Source: Flavobacteriales bacterium UBA852
GTDB lineage: Bacteria; Bacteroidota; Bacteroidia; Flavobacteriales_E; Vicingaceae
DNA: 64,000 nucleotides
Reading direction: 5' to 3'
Assembly (NCBI GenBank): GCA_002295925.1
Contig: DBGO01000008.1
Coordinates: forward strand, 1 to 64,000
Positions 28,396 to 37,699 of the stretch are shown in pieces (within the stretch, counting starts at the first letter, position 1; every line of letters starts with the position of its first letter). The notes under the pieces were generated by a model. That model saw nothing but the letters and a program-made list of their open reading frames with translations. It was not told the origin of the DNA and ran no database searches. A program made the position numbers and the translations under genes.

Positions 28396-29016
28396 TTATC
28401 CCAGTAAATTTTCTTCAAAGGCATAAATAACAATGCCGGCTGTATTTTTTATTCCCAGCTTTTTCATAATATTTTTGCGATGCGTATTTACGGTATGTGT
28501 ACTTAAAAAGAGCTTGTCGGCAATTTGTTTGTTGGTTAACCCTTTGGCAATAAGCTCAATAATTTCAAGTTCTCTGACAGATAGCTCGGCATTTTCATCT
28601 TCAATGTTTTTATTGTGCGTAAGAATATCCATTACCTTACTGCAAAAAAACTGATTGCCTTTGTACGTTTCTTTAATGGCATTATTTATCTCCAAAGCAT
28701 CACAATCATCCAGTAAATAACTGGTGGCACCGTTTTTAAGAATTTCTATAATCTTGGCTTTGGGTAACTTTTTTGTGATATTGATAACTTTCAACTGTTC
28801 AAATTCGGCGGTAATTTTATTCAATTCCTCGGTAGTAATAAGTTGATTGGTATGGTCCAATATCAAAATGTCTATGTGATATTTTTTCAGGTTTTCGTAC
28901 AGCGATTCAAAACTGCTGAATACACCCACTACTCTGTTTCCGGGAGTAAGAGAAATAATTTGTTTTATCCCATTGGTATAAATAGGTCGGTTATCAAGTA
29001 GCGCAATGTCAATCAT
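28396..29016 (-). CDS. NarL/LuxR-type response regulator with a reduced receiver domain
   Basis: The product has 206 residues. The N-terminal receiver domain keeps the phospho-acceptor Asp54 (ILILDHT). The acidic pair near the start is cut down to one residue (ALLDNRP where most have DD). The C-terminal LuxR-type helix-turn-helix is complete (LSVRELEIIELIAKGLTNKQIADKLFLSTHTVNTHRK, split over about 143-180). No histidine kinase lies nearby, so it is an orphan. It likely binds DNA; whether phosphorylation controls it is uncertain. Confidence 0.85.
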   Translation of the reverse strand: MIDIALLDNRPIYTNGIKQIISLTPGNRVVGVFSSFESLYENLKKYHIDILILDHTNQLITTEELNKITAEFEQLKVINITKKLPKAKIIEILKNGATSYLLDDCDALEINNAIKETYKGNQFFCSKVMDILTHNKNIEDENAELSVRELEIIELIAKGLTNKQIADKLFLSTHTVNTHRKNIMKKLGIKNTAGIVIYAFEENLLG

Positions 29017-29069
29017 ACTTCAAATTTATTTAGAATAATTCTAAATAAAAAGGAAGGCGGCTTGAATTT

Positions 29070-30002
29070 TTAAAATCGATGACGAATATGTTCGGGTAAA
29101 AGTGCCAGTTCGGCTTCGGTTTGTTTAATAAATAATTGATGCTTTTCACTTTCGGGATTAAAGGGCTTATGTGCTAACCGTTTGTTTAATTTTTCAATGG
29201 TTTTGTTTAAAACGATAGTTTTTTCATCAAAAAAAGCATGGCTGAATTTTTCCCATACATAATCAACAGCCAACGCATTAGGGTGTACCATATCACGGTC
29301 GAAAAAACGATAATCGCGTAATTCGTCCAATACAATTTCATAAGCCGGAAAATAAATATCCACTTCTGTTAATGTTTCTTTTAATGCCAAATGTAAAACA
29401 CCTTTGCTTTGATTATTTTCGGTAAAACCATCACGAATATACCTGACAGGACTAATGGTAAAAATAAATTTTGCATCGGGATTTACAGCATGTATAATGC
29501 TTTTTATTTCTTTTATGGCTTGCTTGCTTTCGTCAATACTCAGCAAATGTTTGCTGAATAAATGTGCCGGTAATTTGTGGCAATTGGCTGCCAATTCATT
29601 GTTCTTTGTGTCTTTGTACACCCACGCCGATCCAAAGGTGAAAATAAAAATATTGGCTGATGTAATATAGTTTTTGGTATGCGCAATGATAGCATTGAGC
29701 GTGTGTTCAAATTCTTTTTTTGATTTTGCTTTGACAGAACTGTGAAAATCGGTGCTTACCCAAGCATCATTGACTAAAATTGGAGGCGAATAATTGCAAT
29801 TTCCAAGTAATATGTTGAGTTGTTTGGCTATGGAAACCGGATTGTAAACTGTACCAAACGGATTGTGTAAAGCTTCGAATTTATAATCGCTTAATTTTTG
29901 ATAAATATTTTGAACAAAGCAACTGCCGGATAAGAATAATTTATGTTGATGGTTTATCTTTAATCCGTAACCGGGAATTTTTACTTGAGTGATGAGTTGC
30001 AT
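29070..30002 (-). CDS. GSCFA domain protein
   Basis: The product has 310 residues. The defining GSCF motif (residues 26-29, LFLSGSCFVQNI) is followed by NPFGTVYNPVSIA, FTFGSAWVY and a late DMVHPNALAVDYVWEKF. The Ser near the start and the Asp-x-x-His late in the chain resemble SGNH/GDSL hydrolases, so an esterase or acyl-transfer role is possible but unproven. There is no signal peptide. It lies 53 bp before the LuxR-type gene on the same strand. Confidence 0.85.
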   Translation of the reverse strand: MQLITQVKIPGYGLKINHQHKLFLSGSCFVQNIYQKLSDYKFEALHNPFGTVYNPVSIAKQLNILLGNCNYSPPILVNDAWVSTDFHSSVKAKSKKEFEHTLNAIIAHTKNYITSANIFIFTFGSAWVYKDTKNNELAANCHKLPAHLFSKHLLSIDESKQAIKEIKSIIHAVNPDAKFIFTISPVRYIRDGFTENNQSKGVLHLALKETLTEVDIYFPAYEIVLDELRDYRFFDRDMVHPNALAVDYVWEKFSHAFFDEKTIVLNKTIEKLNKRLAHKPFNPESEKHQLFIKQTEAELALLPEHIRHRF

Positions 30003-30052
30003 TTAACGAACAATTACTAAAAAATTAGTGGGTGAGTTATTTCTGTATCAAT

Positions 30053-30078
30053 AAAAAAGGCAACTAATCAGTTGCCTT
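30053..30078 (-). terminator. Intrinsic terminator of the 118-residue protein gene
   Basis: The stem AAGGCAACT / AGTTGCCTT, with a four-base loop, is followed on the minus strand by six T. Confidence 0.75.
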
Positions 30079-30088
30079 AAATAATGGA

Positions 30089-30445
30089 TTAATATTCTGC
30101 TCCTGTTTGGTTTTGTTTTTCCAGTGTCCAATCGTCGGTAGAGGTAGTTTCAATCCAATCCAAACGTTGCTTGCGGAATATTTGTGCGTGTAATCCGAAT
30201 TTTTTCTCCAACGTTTCTTCCAATTCTTTTACGGTCATATCTTTTCTTACTTCAAGCACACCTTCAGACGGATTGCTGCTGATTTCTTTCACCTTCATCG
30301 TATGTGGATACATATCTTTTGCGGCAGATGCTTCGTGTTCGTGATGCGGTTTTTTAAAAAATTCGATGGTTAAAAAAGGAAATTCTTTTCTAAACTCGTC
30401 TTGAATTTCTTTAATGGTTTTGTTAAATTCTATCTTTATTTCCAT
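30089..30445 (-). CDS. Conserved small acidic protein, unknown function
   Basis: The product has 118 residues and no signal peptide or membrane helix. Two short alpha/beta repeats, each with a helix like TIKEIQDEF or TVKELEETL, suggest a small ubiquitin-like or similar fold. It has a charged middle (KKPHHEHEAS) and a striking C-terminal TTSTDDWTLEKQN. I recognise this tail as recurrent in the phylum but cannot name the family. It lies between clpB and the GSCFA gene with its own terminator. Confidence 0.65.
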   Translation of the reverse strand: MEIKIEFNKTIKEIQDEFRKEFPFLTIEFFKKPHHEHEASAAKDMYPHTMKVKEISSNPSEGVLEVRKDMTVKELEETLEKKFGLHAQIFRKQRLDWIETTSTDDWTLEKQNQTGAEY

Positions 30446-30480
30446 AGTGTTAAAAGTTTTTGTAAATATAACGATAAATA

Positions 30481-30512
30481 AAAAAACCGGTGGATAATTT
30501 CCACCGGTTTTT
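30481..30512 (-). terminator. Intrinsic terminator of clpB
   Basis: AAAAAACCGGTGG / CCACCGGTTTTT with a 7-nt loop. On the minus strand it is followed by T residues, 12 bp after the clpB stop. Confidence 0.8.
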
Positions 30513-30523
30513 AAGTTGGTTGA

Positions 30524-33157
30524 TTATTTATTTTCTTCGTTGACCGGTTCAACCGGAACAACATTTTCGAAAACGAGTTTGCCGTTTTTAAAGTCGATGA
30601 TAATTTCATCTTCGGGGCGAACTTTTTGAGCGAGTATATCTTTAGATAATTCGTTCAATACTTCGCGTTGTAATACTCGTTTTACTGGTCTTGCCCCAAA
30701 TTGAGGGTCGTAACCTCTTTCGGCAATGTATTCGATGGCTGCATCGGTTGCCGATATGGTGATGTCGTTTTTGGCCAATTTTTTCTTCAAGCCTTCTAAT
30801 TGTATTTTAACAATATCCACCACATCTTGTTTTGTTAACGGACGGAACATAATTGTTTCGTCGATACGGTTCAAGAATTCGGGTCGGATGTTTTGTTTCA
30901 ATAAATCGAATACTTGTTTTTTAGTCAATTCTACCACTTCTTCTCGAGCGGCTTCGGCCAGTTTGTCGTAACCTTCAAAGTTTGATTGTATTACATCGGC
31001 TCCCATATTGGAAGTCATGATAATGATGGTGTTTTTGAAGTTTACCACACGACCTTTGTTGTCAGTCAATCGACCGTCATCCAATACTTGCAACAAGATG
31101 TTGAATACATCGGGGTGCGCTTTTTCAATCTCATCGAGCAATACCACCGAATACGGTTTGCGACGTACGGCTTCAGTTAACTGGCCGCCTTCATCGTATC
31201 CAACGTATCCGGGAGGTGCTCCTACCAAACGAGACACACTGTGTCGTTCTTGGTATTCACTCATATCGATACGCACCATGGCGTTTTCATCGTTAAACAA
31301 GAACTCACTCAATGCTTTTGCCAATTCGGTTTTACCTACCCCGGTAGTTCCCAAGAAGATGAAACTTCCTATCGGGCGTTTTTCGTCTTGTAATCCGGCG
31401 CGGCTTCGTCTTATGGCATCACTTACCGCTCTTATGGCGTCTTCTTGTCCTACTACTCTGCGGTGCAATTCATCCTCTAAACGCAATAGTTTTTCTCTTT
31501 CGCTTTCGAGCATTTTGCTTACCGGAATACCTGTCCATTTGCTTACCACTTCGGCAATTTCTTCCGAATCCACTTCTTCTTTAATCAAGCTGTGTTTGGC
31601 TTGCATTTCTTGCAATTCTTTTTTGTATTGCTCAAGTTTAGCTTCAGCTTCTTTGATTCTTCCGTAGCGGATTTCGGCAACCTTTCCAAAATCACCTTGA
31701 CGTTCGGCTTGTTCGGCTTCGAAACGCAAGTTTTCAATTTCTTCTTTGGTTTGGTTTATTTTATCCAACAGGTTTTTCTCGGCTTCCCACTGACTTTTAA
31801 GCTCGTTGCGTTTTTCTTGTAAGTTTGCCAACTCTTCGTTTAGCAACTTGAGCTTTTTCTCATCATTCTCGCGCTTAATAGCTTCACGCTCAATTTCCAA
31901 CTGCATTATTTTACGTTCAATTTCATCCAACTCTTCGGGTTTAGAGTTTATTTGCAAACGTAAATGTGCAGCCGCTTCGTCAATTAAGTCAATGGCTTTA
32001 TCGGGCAAAAAGCGGTCGGTGATGTATCGTTGCGATAATTCTACCGCTGCAATAATTGCCTCATCTTTAATTTGTACTTTGTGATGCGCTTCGTATTTTT
32101 CTTTAATACCACGTAAAATGGAAATGGCATCTTCGGTACTTGGCTCGTCAACCATTACTTTTTGGAAACGACGTTCAAGCGCTTTATCTTTTTCAAAATA
32201 TTTTTGGTACTCGCTTAGTGTTGAGGCTCCAATAGCGCGTAATTCACCACGTGCCAATGCCGGTTTCAATATGTTTGCGGCATCCATGGCGCCTTCTCCA
32301 CCACCGGCACCTACCAAGGTATGGATTTCATCTATAAATAAGATGATTTGACCATCGGCAGAAGTAACTTCTTTTACAACGCTTTTTAAACGCTCTTCAA
32401 ACTCTCCTTTGTATTTGGCTCCGGCAATTAAAGCTCCCATATCCAAAGAGTAAATTTCTTTGTCTTTTAAGTTTTCGGGAACATCGCCGGAAATAATTCT
32501 GTGCGCCAAACCTTCGGCAATGGCTGTTTTACCTACACCGGGCTCACCCACTAAAATCGGGTTGTTTTTGGTTCTTCTTGACAATATTTGCAATACTCGA
32601 CGAATTTCTTCATCTCTACCGATAACTGGGTCGAGTTTGTTTTCTCTTGCCAATTTATTTAAGTTTTTGGCATATTTATTCAGTGCGTTGTAGCGATCTT
32701 CTTGAGTTGCAGTAGTTGCTCTTTCACCTTTTCGAAGTTCTTGAATGGCCATTTTCAATTCTTTTTCTCTAATGCCATTATCTTTCATTAATTGAGCAAC
32801 GCTGTCGCCTCCGCTTAATAATGCCAATAATAAATGTTCTATAGTTACATATTCGTCGTTAAATTCTTTTAACAACGAAACAGCTTTTTGTAAAACGGCG
32901 TTGGCATTTCGCGATAAGTATTGTTCGCCACCGCTTACTTTTGGATAAGATTCTACAATCTTATCTACAGCTTTTGAAAAAATATCAACGTTTACACCTA
33001 ATTTTTTTAATAAAAATGGTGTAACGCTTTCGTCCACGGTTAAAATTCCTTTTAAAATGTGGCCGGTTTCAATAGCTTGTTGGCCTAATTCAGAAGCAAT
33101 TTGTTGCGCTTGCTGAATGGCTTCTTGCGATTTTATTGTAAAATTGTTAAAGTTCAT
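30524..33157 (-). CDS. clpB: Disaggregase chaperone ClpB
   Basis: The product has 877 residues. With DnaK it pulls proteins out of aggregates after heat stress. The order is the N-domain (1-145), AAA1 with GEPGVGKTA (about 205), the coiled-coil middle domain (about 410-530) that separates ClpB from ClpA/C, and AAA2 with GTTGVGKTE (about 610). A clear Shine-Dalgarno AGGAGA lies 7 nt before the ATG, unusual in this phylum. No CIRCE-like or other heat-shock operator is obvious upstream. Confidence 0.98.
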   Translation of the reverse strand: MNFNNFTIKSQEAIQQAQQIASELGQQAIETGHILKGILTVDESVTPFLLKKLGVNVDIFSKAVDKIVESYPKVSGGEQYLSRNANAVLQKAVSLLKEFNDEYVTIEHLLLALLSGGDSVAQLMKDNGIREKELKMAIQELRKGERATTATQEDRYNALNKYAKNLNKLARENKLDPVIGRDEEIRRVLQILSRRTKNNPILVGEPGVGKTAIAEGLAHRIISGDVPENLKDKEIYSLDMGALIAGAKYKGEFEERLKSVVKEVTSADGQIILFIDEIHTLVGAGGGEGAMDAANILKPALARGELRAIGASTLSEYQKYFEKDKALERRFQKVMVDEPSTEDAISILRGIKEKYEAHHKVQIKDEAIIAAVELSQRYITDRFLPDKAIDLIDEAAAHLRLQINSKPEELDEIERKIMQLEIEREAIKRENDEKKLKLLNEELANLQEKRNELKSQWEAEKNLLDKINQTKEEIENLRFEAEQAERQGDFGKVAEIRYGRIKEAEAKLEQYKKELQEMQAKHSLIKEEVDSEEIAEVVSKWTGIPVSKMLESEREKLLRLEDELHRRVVGQEDAIRAVSDAIRRSRAGLQDEKRPIGSFIFLGTTGVGKTELAKALSEFLFNDENAMVRIDMSEYQERHSVSRLVGAPPGYVGYDEGGQLTEAVRRKPYSVVLLDEIEKAHPDVFNILLQVLDDGRLTDNKGRVVNFKNTIIIMTSNMGADVIQSNFEGYDKLAEAAREEVVELTKKQVFDLLKQNIRPEFLNRIDETIMFRPLTKQDVVDIVKIQLEGLKKKLAKNDITISATDAAIEYIAERGYDPQFGARPVKRVLQREVLNELSKDILAQKVRPEDEIIIDFKNGKLVFENVVPVEPVNEENK

Positions 33158-33164
33158 AGTTTTA

Positions 33165-33170
33165 TCTCCT
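33165..33170 (-). promoter_or_regulatory. Strong Shine-Dalgarno site for clpB
   Basis: On the minus strand AGGAGA sits 7 nt before the start codon. Most genes in the window lack such a site, so it stands out as a mark of high or special translation. Confidence 0.6.
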
Positions 33171-33291
33171 TTTTTTGTTTTTGTTTACGTGTTAGTCAAA
33201 TAATATACCAATGTATTTAGATGTTAAAAATGGCATAAGATTTTTTGAATTTATGTCAAATTGTCGTTATTTGCAAAAAAGAACCTGAAAA

Positions 33292-33633
33292 ATGAGCCAA
33301 ACTGACGAACGAACAATAGCCGTATTAAGTTACCTGACACCCTTGGGGTGGATAATTGCATTTGTAATACATCAAAATAATGTAGTAAAAAGTCCTTTTG
33401 CCGCATTTCATATACGTCAAGCTTTGGGGATTTATCTGTTGGGTTTGGCTTTAACAGTTATAGGGATTATTTTTTCTATTCTCCCTTTAATAGGTCCCTT
33501 AACTTTATTTTTGGCAAGGTTAATTACAGTTGTACTATGGCTCTTCGGGTTGTATTATGCCATAGACAGAAGACCTGTAGAAGTTCCGGTTGTAGGAAGT
33601 TTATTTCAAGTTTGGTTTCAAGGAATCGTATAA
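33292..33633 (+). CDS. Small membrane protein, DUF4870-like
   Basis: The product has 113 residues. An opening ERTIAVLSYLTPLGWIIAFV helix, a FHIRQALGIYLLGLAL helix and one or two more helices match the DUF4870 pattern (paired helices, FHxRQ motif). The family has no known function. It is divergent from clpB. A weak promoter (TTTTTTG at 33241-33247, 18 bp, GTTATTTG) lies ahead. Confidence 0.7.
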   Translation: MSQTDERTIAVLSYLTPLGWIIAFVIHQNNVVKSPFAAFHIRQALGIYLLGLALTVIGIIFSILPLIGPLTLFLARLITVVLWLFGLYYAIDRRPVEVPVVGSLFQVWFQGIV

Positions 33634-33670
33634 CCGGTTATTTACAAACTACTATTTTCGGTTATATTTA

Positions 33671-33700
33671 TTTGAATATTTCTGAGAAATCCTACATTTG
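33671..33700 (+). promoter_or_regulatory. Promoter of gcvT
   Basis: TTTG (33671-33674), an 18-bp spacer and TACATTTG (33693-33700), 17 bp before the gcvT ATG. Confidence 0.65.
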
Positions 33701-33717
33701 TTCAAAATTAGCAAATT

Positions 33718-34821
33718 ATGGAAGTATCAGAAGATTTAAAACACATCCGTTTAGAAAAAAAACATGCCGATTTAGGTGCTAAAATGGTGCCTTTTGCCGG
33801 GTATTTAATGCCATTGCAATATACCGGTTTAATTGATGAGCATCATGCCGTTCGAAATAATGTAGGAATGTTCGATGTTTCCCACATGGGAGAATTTATT
33901 TTAAAGGGAGAAAAGGCGCTTGATTTGATTCAGCGTGTTACTTCAAACGATGCCTCAAAATTAACAGATGGTAAAGTGCAATATTCTTGTTTGCCAAATG
34001 ATAAAGGCGGTATCGTAGATGATTTATTAGTGTATCGAATCAATGATGATAAATATATGTTGGTTGTAAACGCATCTAATATAGATAAAGATTGGGATTG
34101 GATAAGCAAACATAATACTGATGGTGTAGAAATGGAAAACATTTCGGACAATACTTCATTGCTTGCCGTTCAAGGACCAAATGCCGCTAAAGCACTGCAA
34201 GCACTTACCGATATCGATTTATCCGGAATGAAATATTATACCTTTGAAATCGGTACCTTTGCCGGAGTAAAAGATGTGTTGGTTTCGGCAACAGGATACA
34301 CCGGAGCAGGAGGGTTTGAAATTTATTTTAATAATGATGATGCCGAAAAAATATTCGATGCCATTTTGGAAGAAGGCAAAAAGCATGATTTAAAACTTGC
34401 CGGGTTAGCCGCTCGTGATACGTTACGTTTAGAAATGGGATTTTGCCTTTATGGAAACGATATTGACGATACCACTTCGCCAATAGAAGCCGGTTTGGGT
34501 TGGATAACAAAATTCACCAAAGAATTTGTTAATTCAGAAGCATTGAAAAAGCAAAAAGAACAAGGCGTAGAGCGTAAATTGGTCGGATTTGAGATAACAG
34601 AAAAAGGCATTCCGCGTCAAGGGTACGATTTGGTAAATGCACAAGGAGAAAAAATAGGCACTGTTACATCCGGTACAATGTCGCCTTCATTGAATAAAGG
34701 CATTGGTATGGGCTATGTGAAAACAGAATATGCCAAACCCGATACCGAAATTTTTGTTCAAATTCGTAAAAAACAAGTTCCGGCAAAAGTTGTTAAGTTA
34801 CCTTTTTATAAATCTAAATAA
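33718..34821 (+). CDS. gcvT: Aminomethyltransferase (glycine cleavage T protein)
   Basis: The product has 367 residues, full length. With tetrahydrofolate it releases ammonia from the aminomethyl group carried on GcvH and forms methylene-THF. KMVPFAGYLMPLQYTG, GMFDVSHMGEF, LPNDKGGIVDDLLVYR and GLAARDTLRLEMGF are characteristic. No other gcv genes are near, so the system is dispersed here. An intrinsic terminator follows. Confidence 0.96.
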   Translation: MEVSEDLKHIRLEKKHADLGAKMVPFAGYLMPLQYTGLIDEHHAVRNNVGMFDVSHMGEFILKGEKALDLIQRVTSNDASKLTDGKVQYSCLPNDKGGIVDDLLVYRINDDKYMLVVNASNIDKDWDWISKHNTDGVEMENISDNTSLLAVQGPNAAKALQALTDIDLSGMKYYTFEIGTFAGVKDVLVSATGYTGAGGFEIYFNNDDAEKIFDAILEEGKKHDLKLAGLAARDTLRLEMGFCLYGNDIDDTTSPIEAGLGWITKFTKEFVNSEALKKQKEQGVERKLVGFEITEKGIPRQGYDLVNAQGEKIGTVTSGTMSPSLNKGIGMGYVKTEYAKPDTEIFVQIRKKQVPAKVVKLPFYKSK

Positions 34822-34858
34822 ACAAGCAAATTATAATTAACGGAAAATTCGTAATTTT

Positions 34859-34888
34859 AACCTCGGCCGCATAAGGTCGAGGTTTTTT
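34859..34888 (+). terminator. Intrinsic terminator of gcvT
   Basis: AACCTCGGCC pairs with GGTCGAGGTT (one G-T pair) around a six-base loop, with a T run. Confidence 0.8.
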
Positions 34889-34912
34889 AATTACAAAACA
34901 GACAGTAAAAAA

Positions 34913-35674
34913 ATGGAAGAATCATCAGGAAACAGTAGACGTATAGAGGTTGTATTTTCGCCGGCAATGTTTCCGGTATATTTTGATAATAAAGATGTAG
35001 CCGTAGTGGTTATTGATGTATTACGGGCAACATCTGCCATTTGTGCGGCTTTTGATGCCGGTGTGCAAGAGGTAATTCCCGTGGCAACGGTTGAAGAAGC
35101 ACAAGCATATAAAGACATGGGATATTTGGTAGGTGCCGAAAGAAAAGCAGAAATTGTTCCAGGTTTTGATTTTGGAAATTCGCCTCTTACCTTTAAAGAT
35201 ACCGATAAATTCAAAGATAAATCCATTGTTTTGACAACAACCAACGGCACAAGAGCAATTGAGGCTGCGCAAGATGCCACTCACTTGTTGATTGGTGCTT
35301 TTACCAATTTAGATGCTGTATGCAAAAAGTTGGAAGAATTGGATAAAGATGTTTTGTTATTTTGTGCCGGATGGAAAGACCGTTTTAATTTGGAAGATAC
35401 ATTACTTGCGGGAGCTATTACCAAAAAACTTTCTTCGGAGAATTTACGTTTTAGCAATTTATCCGACTCGGCATTGGCTTCCATAAGTTTATACAACGAA
35501 GCAGAAGGAAATCTTTATCAATATTTGGGAAATTCCTCACACAGAAGAAGATTAAGCAGTTTAAACCTTGAAGAAGATATTATTTACTGCCTTACTCCAA
35601 ATCAAACTGAAGTTGTACCTGTTTTACACGAAAACAAATTGGTAACAAAAATACCCGAGCTAACTTATTCTTAA
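34913..35674 (+). CDS. comB: 2-phosphosulfolactate phosphatase (ComB family)
   Basis: The product has 253 residues. ComB removes phosphate from 2-phosphosulfolactate in coenzyme M and sulfolactate pathways. FSPAMFP, VVVIDVLRATSAICAAFDAG, GFDFGNSP and TTTNGTRAI are family signatures. Many bacteria without coenzyme M carry the gene, so its true substrate here may differ. It lies one base before the next gene, with which it must be co-transcribed. Confidence 0.88.
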   Translation: MEESSGNSRRIEVVFSPAMFPVYFDNKDVAVVVIDVLRATSAICAAFDAGVQEVIPVATVEEAQAYKDMGYLVGAERKAEIVPGFDFGNSPLTFKDTDKFKDKSIVLTTTNGTRAIEAAQDATHLLIGAFTNLDAVCKKLEELDKDVLLFCAGWKDRFNLEDTLLAGAITKKLSSENLRFSNLSDSALASISLYNEAEGNLYQYLGNSSHRRRLSSLNLEEDIIYCLTPNQTEVVPVLHENKLVTKIPELTYS

Positions 35675-35675
35675 A

Positions 35676-36680
35676 ATGATAAAAAAAATACTCATATCAT
35701 TTCTGACACTTTTGTTATTGAATTGGATACTATTACCTCGTCCAACGGCATTATCCTGGGGATTTTACGGACATAAAAAAATAAATCGCTTAGCCGTATT
35801 TACCTTACCCGAGCAAATTTTACCATTTTACAAATCGCATATTGAGTTTATTACTGAGCATGCCGTTGACCCCGATAAAAGACGTTATGCCGTAGAAGGT
35901 GAAGCCGCACATCATTATATTGATATTGACCATTATGGTGATTTGAAAAAAGGCGAAAATCCATTTGAAATTGTTCCCAAAACATGGAAAGATGCAGTAC
36001 AAAAATTTACAGAAGATACACTTTTGGAATATGGCATTGTTCCGTGGTGGATACCCAAAGTTTATTACCGCTTGGTAAAAGCTTTTGAAGAAAAAAATAT
36101 CGATAAAATATTACGTTATTCGGCAGATATAGGACACTACATTGGCGATGCTCATGTGCCGTTGCATACCACCGAAAATTATAACGGACAATTAACCGGT
36201 CAAAAAGGAATCCACGGATTGTGGGAATCAAGATTACCCGAATTATTTGCCGATAATTATGATTTTTGGACCGGAAAAGCCACTTACCGTAAAAATATAC
36301 TTAACGAAGCTTGGGATGCGGTTTACGGCAGTCATATGGCAATGGATTCGGTATTGACAATAGAACGTGAACTAACCGAAGAATTTCCTACAGATAAGAA
36401 ATTCACTTACGAAACACGAGGAAGAGTTTTGGTAAAAACGTATTCTAAAGAATTTGCTGATGCTTATCATCAACGATTAAACGGAATGGTTGAACGCAGA
36501 ATGCGAAGAGCGATTATTACGGTGGGTTCAATTTGGTATTCGGCGTGGGTAAAAGCAGGAATGCCACAATTAAAAGAATTGGAAAATGCAACCCCTTCCA
36601 AAGAGTTGCTCGAAGAAGAAAAACAGCTCGATAATGCTTTTAGTTCAGGAAAAATTAAAGGCAGAGAACACGAAGAATAA
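35676..36680 (+). CDS. Secreted S1/P1-nuclease or zinc phospholipase C type hydrolase
   Basis: The product has 334 residues. A signal peptide ends near residue 27; cleavage there would place Trp28 at the mature N-terminus, as in the S1/P1 and phospholipase C superfamily, where that Trp binds zinc. Candidate zinc ligands are His33, His79/His80 with Asp83/Asp85, His154 with Asp158 (ADIGHYIGDAHVPLH), His164 and His180 with Glu184 (GIHGLWES). It likely acts in the periplasm on a phosphodiester; nucleic acid and phospholipid cannot be told apart. It converges with trpS. Confidence 0.82.
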   Translation: MIKKILISFLTLLLLNWILLPRPTALSWGFYGHKKINRLAVFTLPEQILPFYKSHIEFITEHAVDPDKRRYAVEGEAAHHYIDIDHYGDLKKGENPFEIVPKTWKDAVQKFTEDTLLEYGIVPWWIPKVYYRLVKAFEEKNIDKILRYSADIGHYIGDAHVPLHTTENYNGQLTGQKGIHGLWESRLPELFADNYDFWTGKATYRKNILNEAWDAVYGSHMAMDSVLTIERELTEEFPTDKKFTYETRGRVLVKTYSKEFADAYHQRLNGMVERRMRRAIITVGSIWYSAWVKAGMPQLKELENATPSKELLEEEKQLDNAFSSGKIKGREHEE

Positions 36681-36685
36681 ACGCT

Positions 36686-37660
36686 CTATTGATAGCCCAC
36701 TCTTGCTCTGACTCTTTTCAATACTTCATTGGCAACTTTACTTGCTTTTTTTGCACCTTCTTCCAATTTTTCATCAATCAACGAAACATTATTCATGTAT
36801 TCTTGGTATTTTTCACGCTCTTTGGCAAATGTATTTAAAATAGCATCGAGCAAATCCTTTTTGGCATGTCCCCAACCGTAACCGCCGGCTTCAAGTTTAT
36901 GCTTCATTTCCAATGCTTTTGATTCATCTGCTATGCATTTATAAAGTTGATAAACAACAGAATTTTCGGCATCTTTCGGTTCTTCCAAAGGTGTAGCGTC
37001 GGTAATTATTTTTTTATTGATAACTTTTTTCAATTCTTTTTCGGGTAAGAAAATATCAATATAATTATCTTTTGATTTGCTCATTTTACCTCCGTCGGTT
37101 CCCGGAATATACATCGTGTTTTCCTGTACTTTTGCTTCGGGTAAAATAAACGTTTCGCCCATTTTGTGATTAAAGCGTGCAGCAACATCGCGCGTAATTT
37201 CCAAATGTTGTAATTGGTCTTTTCCTACAGGAACATAATTGGCATCATATAATAAAATGTCGGCTGCCATCAACATGGGATAAGTGAAAAGTCCGGCATT
37301 TACGTCTTCCAAACGGTCGGCTTTATCTTTAAAAGAGTGCGCCAAAGTAAGGCGTTGATAAGGAAAAAAACAGCTCAAATACCACGCCAACTCGGTACAT
37401 TGCGGCACATCACTCTGGCGGTAAAAAACCGTTTTGTCGGTGTCCAAACCAAAAGCCAACCAAGTAGCGGCTACACTGTATGTGTTTTTTCTCAATTCTT
37501 CACCATTTTTTATTTGCGTAAGCGAATGCATATCGGCAATAAACAAAAACGATTCGTTTTCGGGATTGTTAGCCATTTTTATTGCCGGAATTATTGCGCC
37601 CAATATATTGCCCAAATGAGGTGTGCCTGTACTTTGTATTCCTGTTAATATTCTTGCCAT
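36686..37660 (-). CDS. trpS: Tryptophanyl-tRNA synthetase
   Basis: The product has 324 residues. The class I signature TGTPHLGN (11-18, HIGH-type) and KMSKS (192-196) are intact, with QLQHLEITRDVA between them. It charges tRNA-Trp. Its -7 promoter box ends only 4 bp before the ATG, so the message should be almost leaderless. It is divergent from plsC. Confidence 0.97.
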   Translation of the reverse strand: MARILTGIQSTGTPHLGNILGAIIPAIKMANNPENESFLFIADMHSLTQIKNGEELRKNTYSVAATWLAFGLDTDKTVFYRQSDVPQCTELAWYLSCFFPYQRLTLAHSFKDKADRLEDVNAGLFTYPMLMAADILLYDANYVPVGKDQLQHLEITRDVAARFNHKMGETFILPEAKVQENTMYIPGTDGGKMSKSKDNYIDIFLPEKELKKVINKKIITDATPLEEPKDAENSVVYQLYKCIADESKALEMKHKLEAGGYGWGHAKKDLLDAILNTFAKEREKYQEYMNNVSLIDEKLEEGAKKASKVANEVLKRVRARVGYQ

Positions 37661-37664
37661 GCCT

Positions 37665-37691
37665 CAAAAGTACAAATTTTTCTTACTTTTG
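37665..37691. promoter_or_regulatory. Symmetric divergent promoter for trpS and plsC
   Basis: CAAAAGTA (37665-37672) and TACTTTTG (37684-37691) are exact reverse complements with an 11-bp spacer. Each is a consensus -7 box for its own direction. Both genes start within 9 bp of their box. The -33 elements are weak on both sides. Confidence 0.5.
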
Positions 37692-37699
37692 TTTCCCTA

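Noticed and set aside
31008..31667. A 219-codon open frame on the plus strand opposite clpB
   Set aside because: It is antisense to the conserved ClpB AAA region, has low-complexity Ser/Leu-rich content and no start context. It is a shadow of the real gene.
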